A DNA stretch of 64,000 nucleotides from Thioclava electrotropha. GTDB lineage: Bacteria > Pseudomonadota > Alphaproteobacteria > Rhodobacterales > Rhodobacteraceae. Below are positions 38,287 through 47,155 of the stretch, piece by piece (positions within the stretch are counted from its first letter, which is position 1; each line of letters starts with the position of its first letter). Where the stretch lies: NCBI RefSeq assembly GCF_002085925.2, contig NZ_CP053562.1, positions 1,778,001 to 1,842,000 on the forward strand. The letters are read 5' to 3'. The translations under genes and the position numbers were made by a program. The notes beneath the pieces were generated by a model, which did no database searches, was not told the origin of the DNA, and saw only the letters and a list, made by a program, of their open reading frames with translations.

Positions 38287-38841
38287 TTACGCGCGCTCCT
38301 TCAGGCGAGTGAGGCCCGTCGCGAGACCGCTGGCAATCGCGATCTTGACCAGATCCCCGGGAACGAACGGTGCGACGCCGGTTGCGAGAAGTTTCGACGC
38401 CGGCACGAAATTGGCGAGCCAGGCGAGGCCCGCGGCATAGACCACGATCAGCCCGACGAGCATCGCCAGCGCTCTGCCGAGCCAGCCTCGACCTTGTGCG
38501 AGCACGCTGATCAAGGGCGCCGCCAGCAGGAAGCCCAGCAGGTAGCCCCCGGTCGGTCCCATCATATAGGCCAGCCCGATGCCGCGCTCGGGTGTGCCCG
38601 AGAAGACCGGCACGCCCATAGCGCCCATGGCGAGATAGCTCGCCATTGCGGCGGCCGCCATTCTGGGGCCGACGCTCGCTGCGATGAAGAAGACCGCAAG
38701 CGTGTGCAACGTCATCGGCACGGGCCAGAAAGGCACCTGAAGCTTCGCGCCGAGTGTGATCAGGGCCGCGCCGCAAAGCGCGAGGCCAAGGCCGCGCCAG
38801 AGAGTGTGGGTGAGCTTCTGGGAAGTATCGAACGCTGTCAT
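38287..38841 (-). CDS. bioY: Biotin transporter BioY
   Basis: A 184-residue S-component-like membrane protein with about six TM helices and the BioY segments [14 protein letters not shown] and [10 protein letters not shown]. It imports biotin, alone or with an ECF module; no bioMN genes are adjacent. It is first of the bioYB operon. The gap to bioR contains one perfect and one imperfect BioR box. Confidence 0.94.
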   Translation of the reverse strand: MTAFDTSQKLTHTLWRGLGLALCGAALITLGAKLQVPFWPVPMTLHTLAVFFIAASVGPRMAAAAMASYLAMGAMGVPVFSGTPERGIGLAYMMGPTGGYLLGFLLAAPLISVLAQGRGWLGRALAMLVGLIVVYAAGLAWLANFVPASKLLATGVAPFVPGDLVKIAIASGLATGLTRLKERA

Positions 38842-38872
38842 TGAACCTGTCCTCAGTCGATAGTTGGAATTT

Positions 38873-38925
38873 CTATCTATGACTATGCAGGCACATCCGG
38901 GGCTATCAATTGAAGTTATAGATAA
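38873..38925. promoter_or_regulatory. BioR boxes upstream of bioYB
   Basis: TTATAGATAA at 38916-38925 is the exact BioR consensus (TTATMKATAA), 75 bp before bioY. A weaker copy, CTATCTATGA at 38873-38882, shares the TATCTAT core. BioR is the GntR-type biotin repressor of many alphaproteobacteria, and the same exact box lies before bioR. Confidence 0.8.
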
Positions 38926-39593
38926 TTATCCAGAAATCACGTAAGTCTCGTGTAAGTTGGCATTTTTTATCGATGACTTGCGTTTGCCGATCCAGCCGAC
39001 ATGGCGTGCCAAGGTTGCGCAGGCCAGGTCTGTCTGTCCCTTGTGGAGGGCGGTGATGATGATCCGGTGGTCATGGTCCGAGCGGGCTTCCCAGTCTCGA
39101 CGCCAGGCAGCAAAAAGGAAGCGTGCGCTGGTCGTCTGCAGATTGTCGATCGTCTCCAGAAGTCGTGGCATCCCGCAGGGTGTCAGGATCAACTGGTGGA
39201 ATTGACGGTTCGCGGCCTCCCAATCACGGACGGTTCTAGCGCTGTCTCCAATCCGCGTAACCTGTTCAGCTTTTGGAGAATCGTGCGTGTCATGTTTGGG
39301 GCCGCATGGCGCAGCGCCAAGGGTTCGAGGCTGGCGCGCATCTCCGCCACTTCGCGCAGTTCGGCCACGTCGAACTCGGTCACACGAAAGCCGCGGCGCG
39401 CTTCGCTCTCGGCCAATCCGCGCGCCTGCAATTCGCGAAAGGCTTCGCGCACGGGGACGTGGCTTGCGCCGAACTCGGTTGCGATATGGTCCTGTCTCAG
39501 CCGGGCGCCGGGCAGAATCTCACCGGAAATGATGCGATCCGAAAGTATCCGCGCGATGCGCTGCGAATGTGTTTCATGGGATGTCTCTGTCAT
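38926..39593 (-). pseudogene. bioR: BioR-type GntR/FCD biotin regulator with a one-base frameshift
   Basis: Two overlapping frames make one GntR regulator. The N-terminal part (39593 to about 39275) has the winged HTH (IATEFGASHVPVREAFRELQARGL) and the start of the FCD domain. The C-terminal part (to 38926) continues it with WEAANRQFHQLIL, the FLFAAWRRDWEAR segment and HVGWI. The shift maps to the T-run 39271-39274 (an A-run in the gene): restoring a fifth A gives a continuous protein of 222 residues, the normal BioR length. Both BioR boxes nearby are intact. It could be a recent null mutation, a slippage site or a sequencing error. Confidence 0.85.
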
Positions 39594-39596
39594 TCT

Positions 39597-39606
39597 TTAT
39601 AGATAA
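39597..39606. promoter_or_regulatory. BioR box upstream of bioR
   Basis: TTATAGATAA lies 4-13 bp before the bioR start codon, identical to the box before bioYB, which implies autorepression. Confidence 0.8.
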
Positions 39607-39724
39607 TTTTTCTCGCGGCAATTCGTCCACCCCCATTCATGTACCGGAAACATGTTTGTAAGATTAAGGAAAAGATATATCTCTGGGCAGTGGTGGAGAC
39701 GCACTTACCTGCATTGGATCTTAT

Positions 39725-41794
39725 GTGACTTGGCAAGAAGCTTTCCGGCGTGATGCGCGCGGAACTGAGGACGACGCGGCTCCTGATGCCGGCTACAAGG
39801 CCCTGATGGAGCTGATCGATGACGGATTCTGCGTCATCCAGTTCATCGATGGGCCCAGAGGTCCCCTCAGCGACTATGTCCATATCGAAGCCAATTCCGG
39901 TTACGAAAGACATACCGGGATCGACGATATCGTCGGCAAGACCGTGTTCGATGTCGCCCCGCAAGATGGGGCCGAGTGGGTCAAAATCTACGGCGAAGTG
40001 CTCAGAACCGGGGAGCCCCTGCGGTTCGAGCGCGAATTCGTCGAGGTGGGGCGCCACGTCGAGGTCTCCGCGACGCGGGTGGAGCCCGCCGCGAAGGCGC
40101 AGGTCGCGGTTCTGTTTCGCGATATCACCGAACGCAAACGGAAAGAGCGCGAGCTACGGGAAAGCCAGCGCCGCGCGGAAAAGAACGCGCGTCATATCGC
40201 ACGCGCGCTGTCGGCCGGGGCGATCCTTGGCACCTGGGTCTGGTATCTCGACAGCGAAACCTTCGATCTCGATGAAGAATTCTCGCGCAGCATGGGGCTC
40301 GATCCCGCGCAGGGCGCTGCAGGTCTGACGATCGACCAGATTGTCGTGAACGTTCATGAGGACGACAAGCCAGGCCTCATGGCGGCGATCGATCGCGCCA
40401 CGCAGCAGACGACGCCGTATGCATATCAGTTTCGCGTCAAGCGGGCCGACGGGCTGTATCACTGGGTCGAAGCGAATGGCCGGATGGAGGCCGAAACGCC
40501 GCGCATCTTCGCAGGCGTTCTGATGGATCTCGATGACCGGCGCGCCATTCTCGAAGAGCGCGACAAGGCGGCGGCCGAGCTGTCCAAGCTGAATGAAACC
40601 TTGGAGCAGCGCGTCGAAGAGCAGACCGCGAAGCTCATGCAGCGGGAGGGAGAGCTCCGGCAAGCCCAGAAAATGGAGGCCGTCGGGCAGTTGACCGGGG
40701 GGCTCGCCCACGATTTCAACAATCTCCTCACGGCGATTTCCGGGTCGCTCGACTTCGTCGCGAAGCGGCTCGAAGACGGGCGTCGCGAGGAAATCCTGCG
40801 TTATCTCGAAGCCGCGCAAGCGTCGACCGAGCGGGCCGCCAGCGTTACACAGCGTTTGCTCGCCTTCTCGCGTCAGCAGTCGCTGATGCCCAAGCCCACC
40901 GATGTGACGCAACTGGTCCGCAGCATGGAAGACCTGATGCGGCACACCATCGGGCCGCATATTCTGGTAAGGGCGGAGCAGAACGCGGAGGCTTGGCCCG
41001 CGATGGTCGACCCGAACCAGCTTGAGAGCGCGCTTCTCAATCTGTGCATCAATTCGCGCGATGCGATGCCCGATGGCGGCACGATCACGATCGGCACGAC
41101 CAACGAGACCATCGAGACCGAGAACTCGGAGCTTCCGCCCGGCGACTACCTGCGTCTGTCCGTGCACGACACCGGAACGGGGATGACTGCGGAGGAAATT
41201 TCGAAAGCCTTCGATCCCTATTTCACGACGAAGCCCAGCGAGAAGGGCACCGGCCTCGGGCTTTCGATGGTCTACGGGTTCGCGCGCCAAAGCGGCGGTT
41301 GCGCGACGATCGACTCCGAACTGGGCAAGGGGACGACCGTGAACATTTTCCTCCCGCGCTCGGTCGAGACGGTCGCGCGCGCCGAGGTGGATCTGCCTGT
41401 AAGCGAGGAGCCCGCCACAGGGGGCGGACACACGATCCTCGTCGTCGACGATGAGGCGATCGTGCGTTTCGTCGTCGTGGAGGCGTTGGAAGAGGCAGGC
41501 TTCACGGTCTATCAGGCGGCCCATGCGGCGGCCGGGCTTCAGGTGCTGCAGGACCAGCCCGAGGTGACGCTTCTCCTGACGGATATCGGCTTGCCGGGCG
41601 GCATGACGGGCCGGGAACTCGCGGCCCGGGCGCGCGAAGCGCGAGAAGATCTGAGGGTGATGTTCATGACCGGATATGACGAGGAAGCGGCAACCGCCAC
41701 GACGCTTACGGACACCGAAGTTCTGTTGAAGCCATTCGATTTCGACGAAATGGTGCGTCGCGTCACGAGTTTCGCAAACCGTACCGCTGCGTGA
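39725..41794 (+). CDS. Orphan hybrid sensor histidine kinase (PAS-PAS-HisKA-HATPase-REC)
   Basis: A 689-residue soluble hybrid kinase with no TM segments. Two PAS domains (about 24-135 and 165-275) precede a coiled coil, HisKA with phospho-acceptor H329 in GGLAHDFNNLL, an HATPase domain with the GTGLGLSMV G2 box near 508-516, and a receiver with acceptor D620 and acid pocket D575/D576. The cytoplasmic PAS layout suggests it senses an internal signal. No partner regulator gene is adjacent. The start is a GTG at 39725 with a weak ribosome site; an ATG at 39806 is possible. Confidence 0.88.
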   Translation: MTWQEAFRRDARGTEDDAAPDAGYKALMELIDDGFCVIQFIDGPRGPLSDYVHIEANSGYERHTGIDDIVGKTVFDVAPQDGAEWVKIYGEVLRTGEPLRFEREFVEVGRHVEVSATRVEPAAKAQVAVLFRDITERKRKERELRESQRRAEKNARHIARALSAGAILGTWVWYLDSETFDLDEEFSRSMGLDPAQGAAGLTIDQIVVNVHEDDKPGLMAAIDRATQQTTPYAYQFRVKRADGLYHWVEANGRMEAETPRIFAGVLMDLDDRRAILEERDKAAAELSKLNETLEQRVEEQTAKLMQREGELRQAQKMEAVGQLTGGLAHDFNNLLTAISGSLDFVAKRLEDGRREEILRYLEAAQASTERAASVTQRLLAFSRQQSLMPKPTDVTQLVRSMEDLMRHTIGPHILVRAEQNAEAWPAMVDPNQLESALLNLCINSRDAMPDGGTITIGTTNETIETENSELPPGDYLRLSVHDTGTGMTAEEISKAFDPYFTTKPSEKGTGLGLSMVYGFARQSGGCATIDSELGKGTTVNIFLPRSVETVARAEVDLPVSEEPATGGGHTILVVDDEAIVRFVVVEALEEAGFTVYQAAHAAAGLQVLQDQPEVTLLLTDIGLPGGMTGRELAARAREAREDLRVMFMTGYDEEAATATTLTDTEVLLKPFDFDEMVRRVTSFANRTAA

Positions 41795-41797
41795 CGC

Positions 41798-41833
41798 GGG
41801 TCGCGCCCGAGTGATGTTCGGGGCGTCCGACCC
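41798..41833. terminator. Imperfect hairpin between convergent genes
   Basis: GGGTCG (41798-41803) pairs with CGACCC (41828-41833), with an inner GCCC/GGGC pairing, in the 47-bp gap between the kinase and queE. There is no T-tract, so termination is likely but not certain. Confidence 0.45.
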
Positions 41834-41841
41834 GAGGTGGA

Positions 41842-42552
41842 TCAAACGCCGCGCTTGTTGCCCCAGATCAGGACATGCAGCTGCGGCAGGATGCGGGGCG
41901 CAAACCAGTTATCCGCCATAGCGGTGTCCGTCAGCCAGCCAAGCCGGTCGGCCAGACCCTGCGGATCGACCGGAACCTCCGGGTCGACCTCGGGATTGCC
42001 CGGCTGAAGATAAAGCGGCAGATCCGGGTGGCGGGCATGGGCGTCCTTCGCCCAATCGTAATCCGCGCGGTCGAAGATCACGATCTTCATCACGGTGCTG
42101 CGGGCCGAGTGTCCGGCTGCCACGCACTTGGCAAAGGCGCCCCAATCGACCTGCTCCCCGCTCGAGGGCGGCTTGGGCGACAACACCAGCGTGTCGAGAT
42201 CGCCGAACCAAGGCCGCGCGACAGACCCCTGCGTCTCGCAGGCGAAGCGGTAACCGGCGGCTCGCCCGAGCGCGATCAGCGGTCCGAAATCCTGGATGGC
42301 CGGGTTTCCGCCGCTGAGCGAGATCGTCAGTGGCCGGTCTCCCGACAGGCGGCGCAGCTCCGTCCAGACTTCCTCGGAACTCATCGGCGCCCATGTGTGA
42401 CGATAGGCGCTGTCGACCGCGTGGAGGCTGTCGCACCACGAACAGCGGTAGTCGCAGCCGCCCGCGCGCACGAAGAGCGTGGGCTCGCCGATCAGCGCGC
42501 CTTCGCCCTGAATGGTCGGGCCGAAAATCTCGGCGATGCGCAGGGTGGTCAT
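41842..42552 (-). CDS. queE: 7-carboxy-7-deazaguanine synthase
   Basis: A 236-residue radical SAM enzyme with cluster cysteines 33, 37 and 40 (CDYRCSWC). The first two are three residues apart, as in QueE-type enzymes. TIQGEG near the start and SGGNPA (SAM-binding) follow. It rearranges carboxytetrahydropterin to 7-carboxy-7-deazaguanine. It overlaps queD by 4 bp and is the third gene of queCDE. Confidence 0.92.
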   Translation of the reverse strand: MTTLRIAEIFGPTIQGEGALIGEPTLFVRAGGCDYRCSWCDSLHAVDSAYRHTWAPMSSEEVWTELRRLSGDRPLTISLSGGNPAIQDFGPLIALGRAAGYRFACETQGSVARPWFGDLDTLVLSPKPPSSGEQVDWGAFAKCVAAGHSARSTVMKIVIFDRADYDWAKDAHARHPDLPLYLQPGNPEVDPEVPVDPQGLADRLGWLTDTAMADNWFAPRILPQLHVLIWGNKRGV

Positions 42553-42902
42553 GGACGATACTCGGCCCAGGTCTTGGGCGTCTCGCTGACCAGCGCCGCG
42601 CTGGTCTCGGGCCAACGCGCCTTGCACCAGTCGTAGAAATGCTTGGCCATGTTCTCGGCGGTCGAGGGCACCTCCATCACGTCGTTCAGGTGGCGATGGT
42701 CGAAAGTGTCGTCGATATAGGCCTTGAGCGGTTTCAGATCGTGATAGTCGCGCACGAAGCCGTTTTCATCGAGCGTCGCGGCAGCCAGCTCGACGACCAC
42801 GATGTAATTATGCCCGTGCAGGCGCGCGCATTGATGATCTTCGCGCAGATGCGAGAGCTGATGCGAGGCGGAGAAGTGGAACTCCTTGCGGATACGGAAC
42901 AT
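42549..42902 (-). CDS. queD: 6-carboxytetrahydropterin synthase
   Basis: A 117-residue protein with zinc ligands H14, H29 and H31, catalytic C25 in QCARLHGH, and the DHRHLND motif. It converts dihydroneopterin triphosphate to carboxytetrahydropterin, feeding QueE. Its start shares one base with the queC stop (TGATG) and its end overlaps queE. Confidence 0.93.
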   Translation of the reverse strand: MFRIRKEFHFSASHQLSHLREDHQCARLHGHNYIVVVELAAATLDENGFVRDYHDLKPLKAYIDDTFDHRHLNDVMEVPSTAENMAKHFYDWCKARWPETSAALVSETPKTWAEYRP

Positions 42903-43603
42903 CAGCGGGCCTCCTTCTCGGCAACGGCCTTGGCCCAGAAATCCGGATCGGCATAGGCGGTCGGATCCGCGACGCCCGCCAGATGGAACGCCTCGCGCCG
43001 CTCGACACAGGTGCCGCAGCGCCCGCAATGCACCTCGCCGCCTTTGTAGCACGACCACGTCTCGGCAAAGGGCGTGCCGTGTTTGGCCCCTTCGGCCACG
43101 ATGTCGGCCTTGGAGCGATGCACGAAAGGCGTCTCAAGTCGCACATCGGCATAGCCGTCGAGCGCCATGCGCTGCATCGCATCGAAGGCCTCGGTGAAGG
43201 CGGGTCGGCAATCGGGATAGATGAAGTGATCGCCCCCATGCACCGCAGTCGCCACCGCTTCGTCGCCATTTGCGGCGGCCACGCCGAAGCCGATGGCCAG
43301 CATGATCGCGTTGCGGTTCGGGACGACTGTGATGCGCATCGTTTCTTCGGCGTAATGCCCGTCGGGCACGTCGATATCGTCGGTCAGCGCCGATCCGGTC
43401 AGCGCGGCACCGATTGGGCGCATGTCGATGAGATGATGCGGGACGCCCAGACGGCGCGCGGCGGCGGCGGCGTAATCAAGCTCCTTGCGGTGCCGTTGGC
43501 CGTAGTCGAAGGAGACGAGCCGCGTGAGATTGCCCTCAGCGGCGACGATATGGGCGAGCGATACAGAATCGAGTCCGCCCGAGCAGATGACGAGAGTCTT
43601 CAT
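42902..43603 (-). CDS. queC: 7-cyano-7-deazaguanine (preQ0) synthase
   Basis: A 233-residue PP-loop ATPase with SGGLDS at residues 8-13 and a zinc site made of four cysteines in CYKGGEVHCGRCGTC. It makes preQ0 with ATP and ammonia. It is first of queCDE; the AAGGG ribosome site before the ATG at 43603 is part of the preQ1 riboswitch core. No queF is present, so preQ0 reduction is encoded elsewhere. Confidence 0.94.
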   Translation of the reverse strand: MKTLVICSGGLDSVSLAHIVAAEGNLTRLVSFDYGQRHRKELDYAAAAARRLGVPHHLIDMRPIGAALTGSALTDDIDVPDGHYAEETMRITVVPNRNAIMLAIGFGVAAANGDEAVATAVHGGDHFIYPDCRPAFTEAFDAMQRMALDGYADVRLETPFVHRSKADIVAEGAKHGTPFAETWSCYKGGEVHCGRCGTCVERREAFHLAGVADPTAYADPDFWAKAVAEKEAR

Positions 43604-43610
43604 ATTTGAA

Positions 43611-43645
43611 CCCTTGTTTTGATGACCGGGTAGGCTGCGACCGGT
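43611..43645 (-). promoter_or_regulatory. PreQ1-I riboswitch controlling queCDE translation
   Basis: On the minus strand: ACCGG, then TCGCAG, CCTACCCGGT, CATCAAAACAAGGG. The layout (short P1, loop 1 with GCAG, A-rich tail that folds back and pairs) closely follows the Thermoanaerobacter tengcongensis preQ1-I aptamer, including the AACAAAACAAGG-type tail. The tail end AAGGG is the queC ribosome site, 8 nt before the ATG, so preQ1 binding should block translation. Confidence 0.87.
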
Positions 43646-43802
43646 TGAGCGGGCCTCTAAAGGATGGGGCAGGGCTCTGCAAGGGCGGCGCGCCGGATAG
43701 ATCGCCAAGAACGCGCGATCGGACAGACGCGAACCATCGAGGCCCCCGCTTGTCGTTACCCCGCTTGACGGGGGGCTCCGACGGTGTCACCTCTTTGAGC
43801 GA

Positions 43803-43882
43803 AGCGACAGGGGCGCTCGGGAAACCGGGCTGAGACGAACCCTTAGAACCTGAACCGGATAATGCCGGCGGAGGGAGGCGCG
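43803..43882 (+). promoter_or_regulatory. TPP riboswitch (THI element)
   Basis: CAGGGGCGCTC, GGGCTGAGACGAACCC, TTAGAACCTGAACCGG, ATAATGCCGGCGGAGGGA follow in the order of the TPP aptamer, including the conserved CTGAGA and GAACCTGA parts. It ends about 70 nt before thiM. Thiamin pyrophosphate would repress the whole thiMED-tenA unit. Confidence 0.94.
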
Positions 43883-43954
43883 TGAGACGGTCAGGCGCAG
43901 TCCCGCCTTTGCCCCCTCGCACACCTCCTGCTGCCCGCAGCCAAGGAGAGTGCG

Positions 43955-44743
43955 ATGGAAGACCCCGGACAATATCTCACGTCGATGCGGCAGACCGCGC
44001 CGCTCGTTCATAACATCACCAACTATGTCGCGATGAACGTGATGGCGAATGTGCTGCTCGCCTCGGGAGCCTCGCCCGCGATGGTCCATGCGCGCGAGGA
44101 GGCGGCCGAGTTCGCAGGGCTCGCGCAGGCGCTGAGTATCAATATCGGCACGGTGTCGCCGCCATGGGCGGAGGCGATGGAGGCGGCGGCGACGGTCGCG
44201 CGCGCCAAGGATATTCCGTGGGTGCTGGATCCTGTCGCGGTCGGCGCGACGGCTTATCGGCGCGCGCTCGGGGCGCGGCTGGTGGAGCTGCGTCCGACGG
44301 TGATCCGCGGCAATGCGTCGGAGATCCTTGCGCTTGCGGGCGAGGCCGGCGCGGGGAAAGGGGCGGATTCCACTGAGAGCGTCGCGACGGCTGAAGGCGC
44401 CGCGCGCGCCTTGGCGCGCCATAGCGGGGCCGTGGTCGCAGTGACCGGCGCGGTGGATTTTGTGACCGATGGGGAGCGCGCCGCGCGGGTTGCGAATGGC
44501 CATGCGATGATGCCCCGCGTGACCGCTTTGGGCTGTTCGCTCACCGGTGTCGTCGCCGCCTTTCTGGCAGGTCAGCCCCGGTTCGAGGCGGTTCTCGCGG
44601 CGCTAGCTTATTTCGGGCTCGCCGGAGAACGCGCCGGGGCGACTGCCAACGGCCCCGGGAGTTTTCAGGTCGCCTTCCTCGATGCGCTCCATGCCATCGA
44701 CGCCGACACCTTGACCGCCGGCGCGCGGATCGAGACCGCATGA
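43955..44743 (+). CDS. thiM: Hydroxyethylthiazole kinase
   Basis: A 262-residue ribokinase-fold enzyme with HNITNYVAMNVMANVLLASGASPAM cut by the typical thiazole pocket (only the first part cited), a DPVAVGAT phosphate site and the late GCSLTG anion hole with catalytic Cys. It phosphorylates hydroxyethylthiazole for thiamin salvage. AAGGAG precedes the ATG at 43955. It overlaps thiE by 4 bp. Confidence 0.94.
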   Translation: MEDPGQYLTSMRQTAPLVHNITNYVAMNVMANVLLASGASPAMVHAREEAAEFAGLAQALSINIGTVSPPWAEAMEAAATVARAKDIPWVLDPVAVGATAYRRALGARLVELRPTVIRGNASEILALAGEAGAGKGADSTESVATAEGAARALARHSGAVVAVTGAVDFVTDGERAARVANGHAMMPRVTALGCSLTGVVAAFLAGQPRFEAVLAALAYFGLAGERAGATANGPGSFQVAFLDALHAIDADTLTAGARIETA

Positions 44744-45351
44744 TCCCGCCCATCTGTTTCGTCACCGACCCGGACGCCCCGCAGCCCGTGATCGCGCAGG
44801 CTATCGCTGCGGCTGAGGGCGGCGCGGGCTGGGTGCAGCTGCGCGACAAGACGCTCCCCGATGCGGAATTCGCAGCACTGGCCCGGGCGCTGATCTCGGC
44901 GCTCGCCCCCTATGACGTCCCGCTGATCGTGAATGACCGGGTCGCGGTGGCCATCGAGATCGGCGCCGCTGGCCTCCATATCGGCCAGAGCGATGGCGAC
45001 CCCTCCGCGATCCGTCGCAGGATCGGGCCCGACATGCTCCTTGGCCTCTCCATCGAGACCGAGGCGCAGATCGGTGCCGTGCCTCCCGGCGTCGATTATC
45101 TCGGCGTCGGACCGATCCATGCGACCGGCTCGAAGCCCGACCACGCCACCCCAATCGGCCATGCGGGCTTTGCCGCGATCGCCGCACGCACGGACCTCCC
45201 CTGTCTCGCGATCGGCGGGATCACCGCTGCCGATGCATCCGCGATCCGGACAGCGGGCGGTGCCGGTGTCGCGGTGATCTCTGCCATCTCGCGCGCCTCT
45301 GACATGGCGCGCGCCACCCGAACCCTGCGCAACGCATGGAGCGACATATGA
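44740..45351 (+). CDS. thiE: Thiamin-phosphate synthase
   Basis: A 203-residue TIM-barrel enzyme that joins HMP-PP and thiazole phosphate. Visible signatures are VQLRDK, VNDRVAVA, GLHIGQSD and the GPIHATGSKP phosphate-binding region, then GGIT. It overlaps thiM and thiD by 4 bp each. Confidence 0.94.
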   Translation: MIPPICFVTDPDAPQPVIAQAIAAAEGGAGWVQLRDKTLPDAEFAALARALISALAPYDVPLIVNDRVAVAIEIGAAGLHIGQSDGDPSAIRRRIGPDMLLGLSIETEAQIGAVPPGVDYLGVGPIHATGSKPDHATPIGHAGFAAIAARTDLPCLAIGGITAADASAIRTAGGAGVAVISAISRASDMARATRTLRNAWSDI

Positions 45352-46151
45352 TCCCCAATATCCTCACCATTGCAGGCTCCGACCCATCGGGCGGGGCGGG
45401 CATTCAGGCCGATATCAAGGCCATTTCCGCCAATGGCGGCTACGCGATGAGCGTGATCACCGCGCTGACTGCGCAGAATACGCGCGGCGTGCAGGCGGTC
45501 AGCTTGTGCGATACCGGGCTGATCGCGGCGCAGATGGCGTCGCTGCGCGATGACATCCGGATCGACGCGATCAAGATCGGGATGCTGGGCGATGCCGCGA
45601 TCATCGAGACCGTGGCCGAGGGGCTGGCGGGGCTCGACTGCCCGGTGGTGCTCGACCCGGTGATGGTCGCGAAAGGCGGCGATCGGCTGCTGGCAGAGGC
45701 GGCGGTGACCGCGCTTCGCGGCCTGCTGCCGCGCGCTGATCTTATCACGCCGAACCTGCCCGAGGCCGCCGATCTCTTGGGCTGCGCCGAGGCGACGACG
45801 CTTGAGGAGATGCGCGATCAGGCCCATGCGCTGCGCGCGCTCGAGCCGCGTGCGGTGCTGCTGAAGGGCGGGCATCTGCAGGGCGATCAAAGCCCGGACC
45901 TGCTGGTCACCGAGCAAGAGGAACTCCGCCTCGACGCGCCCCGCATCGCGACGCGCAACACCCACGGCACCGGCTGCACCCTGTCCTCGGCGCTGGCGAC
46001 GTGGCTCGGAGCGGGGGAGCCGCTTCCGGACGCGACACGCCGCGCGAAGGCTTATCTGAGCGCCGCGATTGCAGGGGCAGACAGGCTGTCCGTCGGGGCG
46101 GGTCACGGACCGGTGCACCATTTCCACGCTTTTCAGGAGGACAGCCAATGA
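45348..46151 (+). CDS. thiD: Hydroxymethylpyrimidine (phosphate) kinase
   Basis: A 267-residue ribokinase-fold kinase: TIAGSDPSGGAGIQADIK near the start, KIGMLG in the middle and the catalytic NTHGTGCTLSSALAT (Asp is replaced by Cys-region anion hole geometry typical of ThiD). It phosphorylates HMP and HMP-P. It starts inside the thiE stop and ends inside the tenA start. Confidence 0.94.
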   Translation: MIPNILTIAGSDPSGGAGIQADIKAISANGGYAMSVITALTAQNTRGVQAVSLCDTGLIAAQMASLRDDIRIDAIKIGMLGDAAIIETVAEGLAGLDCPVVLDPVMVAKGGDRLLAEAAVTALRGLLPRADLITPNLPEAADLLGCAEATTLEEMRDQAHALRALEPRAVLLKGGHLQGDQSPDLLVTEQEELRLDAPRIATRNTHGTGCTLSSALATWLGAGEPLPDATRRAKAYLSAAIAGADRLSVGAGHGPVHHFHAFQEDSQ

Positions 46152-46819
46152 GCTTTACCCAAGACCTCGCGCAGGCGACCGCACCGCTGCGTCGACAGAT
46201 CCACGACATGCCCTTCAATCGCGAATTGGCAGAGGGGCGCCTCGATCCGGAAACGTTCCAAGGCTACATCATTCAGGACGCCCACTACCTCGAAGGCTTC
46301 GCCCGGGCGCTCGCACTTGCTGCCGCGAAAGCCCCCGATGCACCGACCGTCGCGCAGCTCTCGGGATCGGCGGCAGGGGCGATCGCGGTCGAGCGGGAAT
46401 TGCACGCGCATTACATGGGGCTGTTCGGTGTCTCGGCCGACGATTTCGCGAAGATCGAGCCCTCAGCCGCCTGCGATCACTACGTGTCCTTCCTTCTGCG
46501 CAGTGCCACGACAGGCGATTTCCCCGAGGCGGTAGCGGCGCTACTCCCCTGCTTCTGGATTTATCGCGATATCGGCCGGGAAATTGCGCAGGTCAGCGGG
46601 GACGCGAACCCATATGCCGCCTGGATCGCGACCTATTCGGGAGAGGCTTTCGATCAGAGCGTGGAGCGGATGCTGGACCTGACCGATAGGCTGGGCGCGA
46701 AGGCCGATGAGGCCGCCCGCCAGCGGATGCACCGGGCCTTCGCGCGAAGTTGCTGGCATGAATGGCGGTTCTGGGACAGCGCTTACCACCGCGAAAGCTG
46801 GCGGCGGCCTGCGGCTTGA
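46148..46819 (+). CDS. tenA: Aminopyrimidine aminohydrolase / thiaminase II
   Basis: A 223-residue all-helical TenA protein with catalytic Cys135 in LLPCFWIYRDIG and conserved Tyr/Glu residues near the end (WHEWRFWDSAYH). It hydrolyses aminopyrimidine breakdown products of thiamin to HMP for salvage. With thiM, thiE and thiD, and no thiC or thiG here, the unit is a salvage pathway. It starts in the thiD stop (ATGA) and ends before a large hairpin. Confidence 0.93.
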   Translation: MSFTQDLAQATAPLRRQIHDMPFNRELAEGRLDPETFQGYIIQDAHYLEGFARALALAAAKAPDAPTVAQLSGSAAGAIAVERELHAHYMGLFGVSADDFAKIEPSAACDHYVSFLLRSATTGDFPEAVAALLPCFWIYRDIGREIAQVSGDANPYAAWIATYSGEAFDQSVERMLDLTDRLGAKADEAARQRMHRAFARSCWHEWRFWDSAYHRESWRRPAA

Positions 46820-46846
46820 GTGTCGCGCGCACCTGACGCTCTCGGT

Positions 46847-46887
46847 GGGCCCGGTTTCGGGCCCGCGGCGGAAATCTCCGCGCGGGC
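46847..46887 (+). terminator. Two mutually exclusive GC hairpins after tenA
   Basis: GGGCCCG/CGGGCCC (46847-46853 with 46858-46864) and GCCCGCG/CGCGGGC with an inner CGGA/TCCG pair (46861-46887) share bases, so only one can form. They follow the thi operon. No T-tract is present; the function as a terminator is likely from position. Confidence 0.5.
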
Positions 46888-46896
46888 CTGCGCTTC

Positions 46897-47049
46897 TCAC
46901 AGATCCTTGGCCGAGCCGTCGGCCTGTCCGGCAATCCAGTATCCTGCCGCCTTCAGCCATTCCTTCGGATGACCGCGGGCGGTCAGGTCGTCGCGCAGAG
47001 CGCGGGGGACGCTGGCGTCGGCGGCGATCCAGACAAATGTCCGCGGCAT
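46897..47049 (-). pseudogene. C-terminal remnant of a siderophore-interacting protein
   Basis: About 50 residues in frame from 47049 match the end of FAD-binding siderophore-interacting (SIP) reductases: TFVWIAADASVPRALR, then an EWLKAAGYW-type segment. The family is about 250 residues, and the DNA upstream (47050-47155) does not continue the domain in any frame I checked. No good ribosome site precedes it. It looks like the 3' end of a gene broken by deletion or rearrangement, possibly when rlmF arrived next to it. A longer ORF through the same frame reaches 47124 but adds unrelated sequence. Confidence 0.6.
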
Positions 47050-47155
47050 TCGCGCGATGCGCCGAGAGCGCGACGTGATCCGAAGTCCTTTCGAATGCGC
47101 CCGTCGCTCTTGAGCAGGCGCCACCCCTTGCGTCCTGTCGACGAACCCGGTCCCC

